Assembly (NCBI RefSeq): GCF_016027715.1
Contig: NZ_CP065691.1
Location: 901,954-965,953, forward strand
Direction: 5' to 3'
DNA length: 64,000 nt
DNA from: Lactococcus garvieae
Lineage (GTDB): Bacteria; Bacillota; Bacilli; Lactobacillales; Streptococcaceae
The notes below the pieces were generated by a model that was given only the letters and a program-made list of their open reading frames with translations, was not told the origin of the DNA and did no database searches. The position numbers and the translations under genes were made by a program. Positions 18,902 through 28,962 of this stretch are shown piece by piece. Position 1 is the first letter of the stretch, and each line of letters begins with the position of its first letter.

Positions 18902-19795
18902 TTACTTAAGAATGATAAAATCATTGACCGAGCGCTGATCTTGACTAGGATAAATTACTTTTCCTTTGTATGCCATTTGGCTTGAACCGCCTCCATCCAT
19001 GACTACTACATTTTTAAGATTTAATTCTTTAAATTTACTCATGATTGGCTCGTATCCTGTACTTGTATCAGAAATGATTAAATAAAGATTATTCTCTTCA
19101 TCATTTGCAATGAAAGAATGAATCATCCAATTCACTGAACCATCATTTTTTTGAACCTTACCCTCCCGAATTAATACTGAACCAAAACTGAAGCTTATTT
19201 TTCCACCATTTTCAATGATAGTTGAGGCTGGTACAGTGGAATCGTAGATTTGACTGCTTCCATCCTCATTAATAACAAAGGCATTATTGGCTCTTTTATC
19301 TGACCCCCAGTCCTTAAAAAGCTTACCATTGTTCATCTGAAAACCTGTTATGTGCATGTTGTTCATATTGAAACCAGAGGCATTCATGATTAAAGCGTCG
19401 GGATATTTTTGTATCATATCTTCTAGGCTAAAAGCTGGAGCATCAATGGAAGTCGCCGTTTTTAATACTTCGACATTATTGGCTTTGTATATTTTAAAGC
19501 TATCCGAAGATAGGTCGGTAAACTTTTCATCATTTTTTTGAGAATTCAGTTTTACCGTCTGCGCTTCTCCTGTACTTTCAAGAATGTGTTCCAAGGATTT
19601 TGCTGCCTTTTTTGAACTACTCGATGTGATATAGCCTTCTTCTAAATCTGTGTGCTGTACATTTCGAGTCTGTTCATTTGTAGGTTGCTTCTCTCGACTT
19701 TTAAAGTGGAAAATCATAAGTACACTCACACACACAATCAATAGAATGATAAAAACAATACCCCATTTATCTTTCTTATTTTGCCTTTTTTTCAT
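18902..19795 (-). CDS. Phosphodiester glycosidase (NAGPA domain) family protein, membrane anchored
   Basis: A 297-residue protein with one N-terminal membrane segment (about 12-31) and an extracellular NAGPA-type domain. The C-terminal part shows ASGFNMNN, GSVLIREG and MDGGGSSQM, the glycine-rich signature of phosphodiester glycosidases. Family members cleave sugar-phosphodiester bonds or act in exopolysaccharide formation. The start overlaps the stop of the upstream transferase gene (19792-19795), so translation is coupled. In this operon it may trim or modify the glycerol-phosphate polymer; this is inference. Confidence 0.82.
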   Translation of the reverse strand: MKKRQNKKDKWGIVFIILLIVCVSVLMIFHFKSREKQPTNEQTRNVQHTDLEEGYITSSSSKKAAKSLEHILESTGEAQTVKLNSQKNDEKFTDLSSDSFKIYKANNVEVLKTATSIDAPAFSLEDMIQKYPDALIMNASGFNMNNMHITGFQMNNGKLFKDWGSDKRANNAFVINEDGSSQIYDSTVPASTIIENGGKISFSFGSVLIREGKVQKNDGSVNWMIHSFIANDEENNLYLIISDTSTGYEPIMSKFKELNLKNVVVMDGGGSSQMAYKGKVIYPSQDQRSVNDFIILK

Positions 19796-20940
19796 TGCTC
19801 TACAGTTTCCCCAACACTTTCTATCATTGTTTCATCACTCATAATATCTCGGATCATCGAAATGACTCTTTCTGTTGATTTACCATCACGGTATTTATAC
19901 GTTTTATGATAAAAATTAACTCTTTTTTGCTTGTATAAATCTTCTCTAGGATTTTGCAGAGCCTCAATCACTTCCGCTTCACTGAAGGCAATAGGTCCTG
20001 GAAATTCTTTCAAATAGTCAATCGTTAAGCCTGGTTTTTTTGAATAGCTTTTGAAGTCTGGCACATAAGAAATGATAGGTTTGTCAAAGACCATCCAATC
20101 AATCGCAATAGCCGAGTAATCTGTAATTAAGACATCTGTGATACAAAAAAGTGAAGAAATAGGTTCATCCTCAATAAAGAGGACCTTAGGATTACTCTCA
20201 TATTTTGAGTCAGAGATGAGCGGATGAGCTTTATATATAATGATGTAATCTTTACTTAAAGTAGCGTGAAGGCGTTCTAAATCAATTGAAACTTCTTTAA
20301 AATAAGTACTGATACGCCCTCGAAAAGTTGGAGCATAAGTGATTACTTTTTTATTTTCTAAGGATGGATACTTTTTCAGAAGTTTGTTTTTCGTTTCTTT
20401 CACAAAATGATTATCGAAAATTTTATCATTGTTTGGAATACCCGTAACTAGAACCTTAGACTCAGGGAGATTAAAGGCTTTGGCATAAATCTTCTTGTAA
20501 TATTCAGAATTTGCAATAGCATAATCATAGTTTTTGATTTCATAATCACGTTGAACACAATTGCCAAATTTTTTCAGGGCAGCCGTGGCATGCCATATTT
20601 CTAGTACTTTTACTTTTTTTCTATGCGGGAATTTTGAAACAACAAAGTTATTATAATCAATGATGACCAATTTTGAACTTTGAATTATAAAAAGCTGGCG
20701 GATACAAGCAAGCCCATATTGAAGATTTCCCAACACAGTCGGCTTGAACTTAAAGAGCAGAGTTCTTATATCATACTGATGCTCTGCGACTAAGTTGTCA
20801 TGCAGTATTTTAAAATCTTTAGACAGATTGTCATGTTCGAGTGAGATAAAAGTGATACGGTTTTGCTTTACGCGAAAAAGAAAGGTGAAAGGATAAAATA
20901 AAGCTAAAAGAGTTATCAAAGTAATGGATTTAAACTTCAT
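19792..20940 (-). CDS. CDP-glycerol glycerophosphotransferase family protein (382 aa)
   Basis: A GT-B-type transferase moving glycerol phosphate from CDP-glycerol to a growing polymer at the inner face of the membrane. The N-terminal hydrophobic stretch (about 5-25) likely binds the membrane. The family motifs EIWHATAALKKFG and ITDYSAIAIDW are present, with a YKAHPL segment between. It overlaps its upstream neighbour by 11 bases and the next gene by four, so it is in the middle of one operon. The short form suggests a priming or single-transfer role like TagB, but this cannot be settled from sequence. Confidence 0.88.
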   Translation of the reverse strand: MKFKSITLITLLALFYPFTFLFRVKQNRITFISLEHDNLSKDFKILHDNLVAEHQYDIRTLLFKFKPTVLGNLQYGLACIRQLFIIQSSKLVIIDYNNFVVSKFPHRKKVKVLEIWHATAALKKFGNCVQRDYEIKNYDYAIANSEYYKKIYAKAFNLPESKVLVTGIPNNDKIFDNHFVKETKNKLLKKYPSLENKKVITYAPTFRGRISTYFKEVSIDLERLHATLSKDYIIIYKAHPLISDSKYESNPKVLFIEDEPISSLFCITDVLITDYSAIAIDWMVFDKPIISYVPDFKSYSKKPGLTIDYLKEFPGPIAFSEAEVIEALQNPREDLYKQKRVNFYHKTYKYRDGKSTERVISMIRDIMSDETMIESVGETVEQ

Positions 20941-22114
20941 TAAAAACCTTTCTTATAATCTTTTCACACGCTCTTCCATCATTCCATGGATTAAATTTTT
21001 GGTTAAAATCTTGTAGCCTTTGGTAATCAAAACAATTATCCTGAAGTGTTTCGAGAAGCTCTTCTTCTGTTTTTACGACATCATTAGGTAAATCTTCAGG
21101 AACGTTAAGATAAAATCCTCGTAATTCTTGAGCATAATGTTCAAAATCATACATATAAAAATAAATTGGTTTTTGGAGCTGGGCATAGTCAAAGAAAACA
21201 CTTGAATAATCAGTAATTAAAATATCACTCATTAAATAAGCATCATTAATATCTTGATTGGCACTCATGAGGAAAACATAGTCCTTCAAATCATCAGGAA
21301 CCTCATAGGTATTTGAAATCAGATAGTGGGGTTTAAACAGGATGACACTATCCTCGCCCAGCTTCCTTTTCCATTTGTAGAAGTCAACATTTAACTCAAA
21401 TGTGTAGCCAGAGCTTCCAAATGAATGATCTCGCCAAGTGGGAGCATAAAGGATGATTTTCTTATTCGTTGGGAGTTTATGCTTCTTTTTTAAAGCCAAA
21501 ACTTTTGAGGCTTCTGAATCCAACAAATATTCCACTCTAGGATATCCTACATTAAGCATCTTTTCTGTCGGAAAAGCGAAGGCTGTTTCAAATACTTGGC
21601 TGGAAAAAGGACTTGAAGCTATAAGGTAATCCCAATGTTCGCTGTCTTTATCATAGCTTTTTACCATTGACTTATAACTTTGCTTACTTCGATAATAAGT
21701 GGATCCATTATCGACAATGTCGTGTCCTAAACGCTTTAAAGGAACACCATGCCAAGTTTGCAGGTAAATTTGATCAGGCTTTTTATAATAATAAGGCGCC
21801 ATTTTAGAATTGAAAATCCAATATTTTGCTTTAGTAAGATAGTAGTAATATTTTAACGAATTGAATTTGACTGTTTTGGCACCCTCAATAAAACACTCAT
21901 TTTTAAAAGCCCAAACACAATCATAATCTGAAAATTTATCCGTTTTCCTTAGATATTCAAAGAGATATCTTGGATTACCTGAGTAGGATTTACCCTTAAA
22001 AGAAGAGAATAATATGATTTTGGAATCCGTTTTTAAAACCTTCCCCAAAATATAAAGGAACGGATACATTATCATTCTAATAACAAATAGTCTTACTCTG
22101 GCTAATAAAATCAA
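20930..22114 (-). CDS. CDP-glycerol glycerophosphotransferase family protein (394 aa)
   Basis: Second transferase of the operon. A hydrophobic N-terminus (about 1-22) is followed by FSSFKGKSYSGNPRYLF, the catalytic TWHGVPLKRLG motif, a FKPHYL segment and ITDYSSVFFDYAQ. The motif set and FYMYDFEHY are like those of TagF/TarF-type enzymes that add glycerol phosphate. It starts 22 bases after the 143-residue gene. Confidence 0.9.
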   Translation of the reverse strand: MILLARVRLFVIRMIMYPFLYILGKVLKTDSKIILFSSFKGKSYSGNPRYLFEYLRKTDKFSDYDCVWAFKNECFIEGAKTVKFNSLKYYYYLTKAKYWIFNSKMAPYYYKKPDQIYLQTWHGVPLKRLGHDIVDNGSTYYRSKQSYKSMVKSYDKDSEHWDYLIASSPFSSQVFETAFAFPTEKMLNVGYPRVEYLLDSEASKVLALKKKHKLPTNKKIILYAPTWRDHSFGSSGYTFELNVDFYKWKRKLGEDSVILFKPHYLISNTYEVPDDLKDYVFLMSANQDINDAYLMSDILITDYSSVFFDYAQLQKPIYFYMYDFEHYAQELRGFYLNVPEDLPNDVVKTEEELLETLQDNCFDYQRLQDFNQKFNPWNDGRACEKIIRKVFNEV

Positions 22115-22136
22115 TGTTTCTTCCTTTCATTTTACT

Positions 22137-22568
22137 TTAAAATAACTTGCTACCTACTATTTTAATGAAATGGTTTATAGTTAAGTTTGTAGAAAAGTCT
22201 TCTGCTATTTCATCCATTATTTTTTGACAAGTCTCTATCTTTTTGTTTCTTTTTAAGGCTTTGAGTAAGCAATTAATATCTTTATCTCTTGCTTCTCCTA
22301 AAATAGCTAAACTATTAGCTATTGCATCTTCAGTTACAATCATAAAGTTAGCTTTTTGTGGTAAATTTTCTGTCTTAGCAAATTTCTTTTTTTGAAGAAT
22401 ATATAAAGTCTCATCCACTTTCAAGTATAAGTCATCGGATTTTTTATCATTAGGATAATTGTTTTGATGCTTCTTTAACAAGTGGTCAGCTTGTTTCACT
22501 AATTTTATTAATTTAAGGGGGCTGCTCGCTATTCCTAATTTTGAGAAGAGAATTTTTATATCGTTCAT
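22137..22568 (-). CDS. Hypothetical protein in the polymer operon (143 aa)
   Basis: I do not recognise this family. It is a lysine-rich, mostly helical soluble protein with no signal peptide or membrane segment. Its start codon overlaps the stop of the TagD-like gene by four bases, so it is coupled to that enzyme. Position between cytidylyltransferase and transferase suggests an accessory or regulatory partner, without direct evidence. Base composition is AT rich like its neighbours. Confidence 0.75.
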   Translation of the reverse strand: MNDIKILFSKLGIASSPLKLIKLVKQADHLLKKHQNNYPNDKKSDDLYLKVDETLYILQKKKFAKTENLPQKANFMIVTEDAIANSLAILGEARDKDINCLLKALKRNKKIETCQKIMDEIAEDFSTNLTINHFIKIVGSKLF

Positions 22569-22999
22569 TTATTTTCCACGTTAATGTCAGAAACATACAG
22601 TCTTCCCAAATCTTTTTTTATACTTGTTGATGATGTTTTCCCTCGAGGAAAATACATAATATTGAGATTTGGAAATTCGTCTTTCAAGAAATCAAATTTC
22701 CCTTTCCAATCATCACCCATAGCAAAAATATCGACATCAAACATATCAATATAGAGGGACTTATCCTCCCATGTTTGCTCAGGAATGACAAGATCGACAT
22801 ATCTAATGGACTCTAAGATATACTTTCTGGTCGCATATTCTTGATAAGCCTTTTTTTCTTTTTCTGCATTAAACTCGTCTGTAGATAACATCACGATAAG
22901 TTTATCGCCAAGATTCTTTGCATTGCGTAGCAAGTCCACGTGACTTTCATGGAGGATATCGAAAGTTCCTGCGACGAGAACTCTTTTTTCTTTATTCAT
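22565..22999 (-). CDS. TagD-like glycerol-3-phosphate cytidylyltransferase
   Basis: Should activate glycerol 3-phosphate with CTP to CDP-glycerol, the donor for the neighbouring transferases. At 144 residues it has the usual TagD length. The nucleotide-binding start GTFDILHESHVDLL is clear, but the HxGH motif reads HESH, with serine in place of the invariant glycine, and the RTxGISTT motif reads RGKTSSTS. It may therefore be a specificity variant that uses another phosphoalcohol. It is coupled to the 143-residue gene downstream. Confidence 0.82.
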   Translation of the reverse strand: MNKEKRVLVAGTFDILHESHVDLLRNAKNLGDKLIVMLSTDEFNAEKEKKAYQEYATRKYILESIRYVDLVIPEQTWEDKSLYIDMFDVDIFAMGDDWKGKFDFLKDEFPNLNIMYFPRGKTSSTSIKKDLGRLYVSDINVENK

Positions 23000-23011
23000 T
23001 TGTTTACCAAT

Positions 23012-24625
23012 CTATCGTTTAGTTTTCCATTTTAAAAATTTTTTTAAAGGAGATACAAATTGATATTTCCCCTCCCAGTTTTTAACTGCTTCATCAATTC
23101 TTTTTGAATTTTCAGAGTCAAAATAAGCAAAATATTTGTTTCGATAGTTCGAAATATTCGGAGCTTTTTTTTCAACAATATATTCTTCTATTTTTTGGAG
23201 TAAATCTTCCCCATTATGTACTACTATTTTTGATAAGTCTTTTTCTATATCAAGATAGCTGCCTTGCAGATTTAAATATTCCTGTTGGTCAAATTGAAAA
23301 AGAAGTGTAGGAATATCATAATAAAGGGCATCCCACATGATACTGCTATAATCAGTGATAACCAGTTCACTTGTTCGTAATTCCTTATCAAGCGGATGCT
23401 CATTTTGATACAGTACTTTTATACACTCACTATCTGATGTAAAATATCTTTCAAATTGGATAAATTTAGGATGCATCATAAAATATAAGGAATAATCATA
23501 CTCACGTAAAATTTTTTCTAAAGATTTAGAGTGTATTAACTTATGGTACTCTCTATAAAAGTCACTTTCCAAAAAAGATTCATGCGATAATAATTCTAAG
23601 TGTGTACGCCACGTTGGCATAAGAAATATTTTTCTTTCTTTCGTTGGGACTATCTTATTATCCCAACGTGCTAATCCTGTGAGAACAATCTGTTCTTCCT
23701 CATATCCTAAACAATCTAAGACGATACTTTTCTCCACATTTGAGCTGGTAATAAATAAATCAGCATGATTCAATTTATTATTGGCGAAAAAAGTTCGATC
23801 TATTTTTTTCAAACCCAGCACCCCATGTTGTAAGAAAACAAACGGTTTTTTATTGAGAAAAAATCGAGCAATGCTTTGATTGTGTCTCCATGCGTATGCG
23901 TGTCCTTTAGACTCTGAAGCAATAAAATATTTTGAAACAATAATCAAAAGAATATGCTTAATGCTCATAAAATAAACTGTATTTTTTTTATATTGGGAAA
24001 GTTTTTCTATATCTGGAGAATTTTTTTTGATAATATAGAAAATTTTACTTCTCCTTTTATTTTGTACATAGGAAAAATAATAAAAAGAATTATCACGCGC
24101 ATAATTGGAAAATTTTTCATATATAAGCTTGGCATCTTTGTAATACCAATAAGTAAAAGGAATAAGAAACAGAGCCACTGCTTCTTTCAACCTATAACGG
24201 ATATGATCATACTCATCTGCTTCCCGAATCTGTAAAGCTAAATACCCTCCAACAGCAAAATAAGCTGTAATCAAATATTTTTTATAATCATATACTAACG
24301 CTTGATATTTCAAATGGAGTAAATTAATTGCCAGTCGCTGTTTTCTTGTACTATTACGGATTCTCTCAGTTTGCTGCTCGCCCTTCTCGTTCTGATATTC
24401 TAGGTAAAAGTCATAGTATAGATTAAAAGGGGAGATGTCACGCAATGAGAAAATAAAAGTACACATTTTAGAACTTGTATGATGAGGAGATACACTAAAG
24501 GAAAACTTATTATCTTTTCGTGAGTGAACATGTAATGTAGCATTTAAAATATTTTCAGATGCTTTAATCTTAATTTTAATATTTGTTTTAGAAACTTTGA
24601 TAGTCTTAACTGTTGTCTTCGTCAT
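23012..24625 (-). CDS. CDP-glycerol glycerophosphotransferase family protein (537 aa)
   Basis: Third transferase. About 190 N-terminal residues of unclear function precede the catalytic part, which has FLQHGVLGLKKIDRTFF, LMPTWRTHL, MMHPKFIQF and ITDYSSIMWDALYYD. A basic C-terminal tail ends the protein. The WHG motif of classical TagF reads QHG, a variant shared with the 772-residue protein. The gene lies between mnaA and the TagD-like gene. Acceptor and polymer unknown. Confidence 0.87.
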   Translation of the reverse strand: MTKTTVKTIKVSKTNIKIKIKASENILNATLHVHSRKDNKFSFSVSPHHTSSKMCTFIFSLRDISPFNLYYDFYLEYQNEKGEQQTERIRNSTRKQRLAINLLHLKYQALVYDYKKYLITAYFAVGGYLALQIREADEYDHIRYRLKEAVALFLIPFTYWYYKDAKLIYEKFSNYARDNSFYYFSYVQNKRRSKIFYIIKKNSPDIEKLSQYKKNTVYFMSIKHILLIIVSKYFIASESKGHAYAWRHNQSIARFFLNKKPFVFLQHGVLGLKKIDRTFFANNKLNHADLFITSSNVEKSIVLDCLGYEEEQIVLTGLARWDNKIVPTKERKIFLMPTWRTHLELLSHESFLESDFYREYHKLIHSKSLEKILREYDYSLYFMMHPKFIQFERYFTSDSECIKVLYQNEHPLDKELRTSELVITDYSSIMWDALYYDIPTLLFQFDQQEYLNLQGSYLDIEKDLSKIVVHNGEDLLQKIEEYIVEKKAPNISNYRNKYFAYFDSENSKRIDEAVKNWEGKYQFVSPLKKFLKWKTKR

Positions 24626-24686
24626 TTTTCTATTTGCATCTTATCATTTACCTACGAAATATGGGTTATTTACTGAAAGAAAGGTG

Positions 24687-25784
24687 TTATAATTTTTCGA
24701 TCAAAATATCTGTAATATTTTTTGAAGCAGTCCCATTGCCATAAGGATTACTCGCCTGGCTCATTCTCTCGTATTCTTTTTCATCTTCTAACAAAGTTTT
24801 AAACTCTTTATAAATCGTTTCTTCTTCAGTTCCTACGAGTTTCAGTGTTCCTGCTTTAATACCTTCTGGCCGTTCTGTAGTATCTCGCATTACTAAAACT
24901 GGTTTACCTAATGATGGAGCTTCTTCTTGAATGCCACCACTATCTGTCAAAATCATGTAGCTTCGCGCAAGAAAGTTATGAAAATCAATAACCTCTAAGG
25001 GTTCAATTAAGCGAATTCGCTCATTATCCCCTAAAATATTTTTAGCAGTTTCTCTAACTTTTGGGTTAAGGTGAATGGGATAAATCACCTTGACGTCATC
25101 GTGTTCCTCAACTATTCTACGAATAGCTCGGAACATTTGCTCCATTGGTTTACCCAAATTCTCTCTACGGTGGGCAGTAATCATTATAAGACGACTATTT
25201 CCTACCCATTCCAATTGTTCGTGTTTGTAGTCTTCAGTTACTGTTGTAGCTAACGCATCAATAGCAGTATTTCCAGTCACATAAATATCGGAAATATTTT
25301 TTCCTTCTTTTACTAAATTTTGACGCGAAATTTCAGTGGGTGCAAAGTGAAATTTTGCCGTTAAGCCTACAGCTTGACGATTAAATTCTTCTGGGAATGG
25401 AGAATAAATATCGTAAGTACGTAATCCCGCTTCCACATGACCAACAGGAATTTGAAGATAGAAGCACGCTAATGATGCTGCAAATGTACTTGTTGTATCA
25501 CCGTGAACCAATAAAACATCAGGTTCTTCCTTTTCCAGGATGGGTTTTATTTTCATTAAAATAGCTGAAGTCACATCAAATAATGTCTGATTATCTTTCA
25601 TAATTTCCAAATCATAATCTGGTTTTATATTGAAAACATGTAAAACTTGGTCTAACATTTCTCTATGCTGCCCTGTTACACAAACTTTTACCTCTAAATT
25701 CGAGCGGCTTTTCAGTTCATTTACTAAAGGACACATTTTAATTGCTTCTGGTCTTGTACCAAATACGAGCATTATTTTTTTCAT
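24687..25784 (-). CDS. mnaA: UDP-N-acetylglucosamine 2-epimerase (non-hydrolysing)
   Basis: Interconverts UDP-GlcNAc and UDP-ManNAc in the cytoplasm, supplying ManNAc for teichoic linkage units or capsule. The 365-residue protein has FGTRPEAIKM at the start, LVHGDTTSTFA, GHVEAGLRT, TAHRRENLG and the C-terminal TDSGGIQEEAPSLGKP. GGAG precedes the start. A ManNAc transferase (TagA) is not in the window, so the linkage-unit genes must be elsewhere if this is a wall teichoic acid. Confidence 0.94.
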   Translation of the reverse strand: MKKIMLVFGTRPEAIKMCPLVNELKSRSNLEVKVCVTGQHREMLDQVLHVFNIKPDYDLEIMKDNQTLFDVTSAILMKIKPILEKEEPDVLLVHGDTTSTFAASLACFYLQIPVGHVEAGLRTYDIYSPFPEEFNRQAVGLTAKFHFAPTEISRQNLVKEGKNISDIYVTGNTAIDALATTVTEDYKHEQLEWVGNSRLIMITAHRRENLGKPMEQMFRAIRRIVEEHDDVKVIYPIHLNPKVRETAKNILGDNERIRLIEPLEVIDFHNFLARSYMILTDSGGIQEEAPSLGKPVLVMRDTTERPEGIKAGTLKLVGTEEETIYKEFKTLLEDEKEYERMSQASNPYGNGTASKNITDILIEKL

Positions 25785-25803
25785 TTTTTCTCCTTGAATT
25801 TTT

Positions 25804-26601
25804 TTATTTACCTAAATATAGAAATGTTTTAGACTCTAACTGAAAAAGATTTTTATCTTTTGTACGTTTATTGGAGAGGATACTCTTTAACAAATTTTCA
25901 ATAAAGTCTACATTATCCATAACCATCGGTGAGTGTTTTTTCTTTTCAACATTAATTATTAGGGTAGATGAAACTTTATCACTAGCTATTTTCTCTGAAA
26001 AACGCTTTGTTTCTTTAAATTGCTCATCTGAAACCCCTGTATAAAAGAAAATTGTTTTTTTTCGCGTTATATTCAAAGGATCAATAAAATTATTTATGTC
26101 ACTCATGATATTTTCATTTATACTCTCCCTATTATCCGCATAAATAAGAGGCTTAAGCATCGGAAGATGTTTATTAACATATTCATTAATATCTATTTGA
26201 GGTACTAAACTAAATACCTTACTTATATAAGGACTTAATAAACCATGTATTAAGGCTCCTGTTCCTCCCTTACTACTTCCAAAAGAAATCACCATCTGAT
26301 ATTTTTTCTTGTTTACAACTTTTTTAATTTCTTCTTGGATAGTGCCTATAATATTTTTTCCAAAATCACTGAGGTACCAACCATATATTCCCGAATAATG
26401 ATCTTCAATATAATAAAAATCTGCTTCCTCTATTTTTTTAGTCCAATTAAACCAATTATACTTTTCATGATATCGTCTAATTTCTTCATCTGTTATATCA
26501 TTATTAAGATATGATGATATAGCTTCTTGCGGAACTCTACCAGCAGATTGAAATACGATTATTAACTTATCTGAACCATTGTCTACGTATTTTCCTGACA
26601 T
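25804..26601 (-). CDS. XcbB/CpsF-like capsule biosynthesis protein (alpha/beta-hydrolase type)
   Basis: A 265-residue cytoplasmic protein. The nucleophile elbow GSSKGGTGAL and a following SLVPQIDINEYV match the XcbB/CpsF group, which is related in fold to Asp2 of accessory Sec systems. A late histidine in KKHSPMVMDNVD could complete a Ser-Asp-His triad. Relatives sit in capsule loci of polyol-phosphate type, where an acyl-transfer or esterase role is suspected. AT-rich codon use matches its neighbours. Confidence 0.7.
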   Translation of the reverse strand: MSGKYVDNGSDKLIIVFQSAGRVPQEAISSYLNNDITDEEIRRYHEKYNWFNWTKKIEEADFYYIEDHYSGIYGWYLSDFGKNIIGTIQEEIKKVVNKKKYQMVISFGSSKGGTGALIHGLLSPYISKVFSLVPQIDINEYVNKHLPMLKPLIYADNRESINENIMSDINNFIDPLNITRKKTIFFYTGVSDEQFKETKRFSEKIASDKVSSTLIINVEKKKHSPMVMDNVDFIENLLKSILSNKRTKDKNLFQLESKTFLYLGK

Positions 26602-26617
26602 AATATTTCTCCCATTT

Positions 26618-28936
26618 TCAAATAATATTCTCTGTTTTTAAATAATTAATAATACGCTCAGTATTATTATTATCTGAAAAATTATTTATTTTTCTATACT
26701 TATTTTCAAAAATTTCTTCTAATTTATATTCATTTTTCTCAGCATTAATGATATGTTCAATAAGTTCTTGCTCATTGTAAGCAATTGGTCCTGGTGCTGT
26801 CTTTTCATCTAACGAAGGTTTTGCTTGATATTTTTCTATCAACATCTCTTTTTCTTTCCACCAAAAAATCGGATAGGCTCCTCGATTGATGGCATCATAT
26901 ATGGCACTAGAGTAATCGGATATGAAAATTTTTGATAAAGTTAGAGCTTCTGAGGGATTCGTACAAATATTATTTTTATAGTCTGGAAAGTGATCAACAA
27001 TATAATTGGCAAATTTATTATGGGGCACAATCAATAACTTATCTAATAAATTATTTTCTTCAAAGGCTTTAATGACCGAAATGATGTCCCGATAATAACT
27101 TGTTTTTTCTAGCTTATTTTCATAAACTAAATGCTCTTCCCAATATCTATAAGTTGGCATATAAGAATAATATTTTAAGTCATTAATTACTGGATTATCA
27201 AAAGTCGCTAGACCGCTAAGCAAAAGGTCGTCAGGTCGATAGCCTACTTTGTAGAATTCTTTCGCCTCTAATTCCGAACTAATAATAACTTTTTTTAAAT
27301 TTATTTTTATATTTTTTTTATGAAAACCCGCGGCCATTGGATTTTCAATTGGCTTAGCAAACATAATTCCATGCTGTAAAAATATCAAAGGAGTTTCAGT
27401 GATTTTACTTCTGAGTTTGTTGAGGAATATCCTATCATTAATGACATGATTTGAAAATTCCGTACTAATGAAGTTGTCTGCTTTATATATGAGTTGATAG
27501 TGCTTCAAAGAATATTTTTTTACTAAATTTTTCCCATATTTTTCTTTAAGCATTGAAAAATCTTTACTTCTTTTATCTAAAATAAAATAGTTTTTTGAAA
27601 GTGTATTCTCTGATAAAACTCTATCAAAAACTTTAATTGCGGATTCGTCTGCCTTTTTTGAAAATTTTTCAAAGTACAAGTTTATAGGCATGTTACCTAC
27701 TTTTTTACTGGTAAGACTTGCAATGCTTTGCTTGAGGACATTGGATAAAGAATATTCCTCTGAAAAAGGTAATATGGTACAACTTGTACCTCCACCCACA
27801 TTTCCTCTGAAAAGCATGATATTATTATTTAACTTTTTTCGTGCAAAAACTTCAAAGTCCTCTTTTAAATTATTTTTCATATAAAGAGGATATAATTTTT
27901 CTGATTCACTGCCTAAATAAAGTCCTCTGTGAATTTCTTCCGTATTCGTAAGGACTTCTATTGGTATTTTTGCATAAGCAAGACTTTTCCCGCGATTAGT
28001 AGATAGTCTTCTAAATCTCGAAATAGGATGATCATTTCCTTTAATGTAAATATAATCATACATTCCTGTAGTTTTCTTATAAGTATTACTATATTTTCCA
28101 TATATAATAACCGAGTCTTTAACAAATGATATTTTAAGGTCTGTTTTAATGCTGTAAGCTTTTTTTGCAATACAAGTCAAATAATTTTTCCCTTTATAAG
28201 AATATATATAAAAGACTCTTTTATTGATTTTTAACTTGAGAACTAGACCGGGATCAAGCTTTACTTTGGAACCTCTTAGGTTAATTCCATGTTTTTTTTC
28301 GTTTTTTCTAAAATCAAAATTATATTTTTCATTCTTATATATAAATTCAATATTTGATCTGTTTTTAATATTTACTTGTTCCATCCTCATATCTATTTCT
28401 TCAAGAAATATTTTTGATAGAGAGACTTTTCCTTTATTGGGATAATAAGTAATAAAAACAGCACGATTATCATACTTTATTGATCCAAGAATTTTTTTGT
28501 TTTTTATTGGAAGCCTGAGGGCATACCACTCATTTTGTTGCTTTCTCGAAAGAATTCCATTTACTCTCTTACCCAATAAACGTTTTTCACCTTCATTAAT
28601 ATAAATAGAGGTTGTAGCAATCCCTGTTTTATTAATTGTAAGATGTTTATCATAAACTACAATATTCTCATCAAAAAAATTATTTTTATCTCTAATTTTT
28701 TGTTGGAATGAGAATAAATGATTTTGTTGTTCAATAATATAAAAAAAGTGAGTGGAGCAAAAAGAAATTTGTGCTATTATTTTTTCGTTTATCTGCAGGT
28801 TGCCTTCCCTCAAAGGAGCATCTTTAAATTTAAAATATTTTAAACTTCCGTCACTACTAATAATTGATATTCCTTCACCTTCACTCTCAATCTGATAATC
28901 GTATCCTAATTTATTATTGATAAATAATACTTCCAC
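26618..28936 (-). CDS. Large CDP-glycerol glycerophosphotransferase family protein (772 aa)
   Basis: Fourth and largest transferase. The first 370 or so residues are beta-rich with no family I can name; the catalytic part (about 400-770) has FISTEFSNHV, FLQHGIMFAKP, MPTYRYWEEHL, VPHNKFANY and ISDYSSAIYDA. A long N-terminal extension could bind the acceptor or polymer. It is directly downstream of tagG, and 17 bases upstream of the XcbB/CpsF-like gene. Among the most AT-rich genes in the window by eye. Confidence 0.85.
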   Translation of the reverse strand: MEVLFINNKLGYDYQIESEGEGISIISSDGSLKYFKFKDAPLREGNLQINEKIIAQISFCSTHFFYIIEQQNHLFSFQQKIRDKNNFFDENIVVYDKHLTINKTGIATTSIYINEGEKRLLGKRVNGILSRKQQNEWYALRLPIKNKKILGSIKYDNRAVFITYYPNKGKVSLSKIFLEEIDMRMEQVNIKNRSNIEFIYKNEKYNFDFRKNEKKHGINLRGSKVKLDPGLVLKLKINKRVFYIYSYKGKNYLTCIAKKAYSIKTDLKISFVKDSVIIYGKYSNTYKKTTGMYDYIYIKGNDHPISRFRRLSTNRGKSLAYAKIPIEVLTNTEEIHRGLYLGSESEKLYPLYMKNNLKEDFEVFARKKLNNNIMLFRGNVGGGTSCTILPFSEEYSLSNVLKQSIASLTSKKVGNMPINLYFEKFSKKADESAIKVFDRVLSENTLSKNYFILDKRSKDFSMLKEKYGKNLVKKYSLKHYQLIYKADNFISTEFSNHVINDRIFLNKLRSKITETPLIFLQHGIMFAKPIENPMAAGFHKKNIKINLKKVIISSELEAKEFYKVGYRPDDLLLSGLATFDNPVINDLKYYSYMPTYRYWEEHLVYENKLEKTSYYRDIISVIKAFEENNLLDKLLIVPHNKFANYIVDHFPDYKNNICTNPSEALTLSKIFISDYSSAIYDAINRGAYPIFWWKEKEMLIEKYQAKPSLDEKTAPGPIAYNEQELIEHIINAEKNEYKLEEIFENKYRKINNFSDNNNTERIINYLKTENII

Positions 28937-28962
28937 CGTCTACTCATTTCTAAATTCTTATT

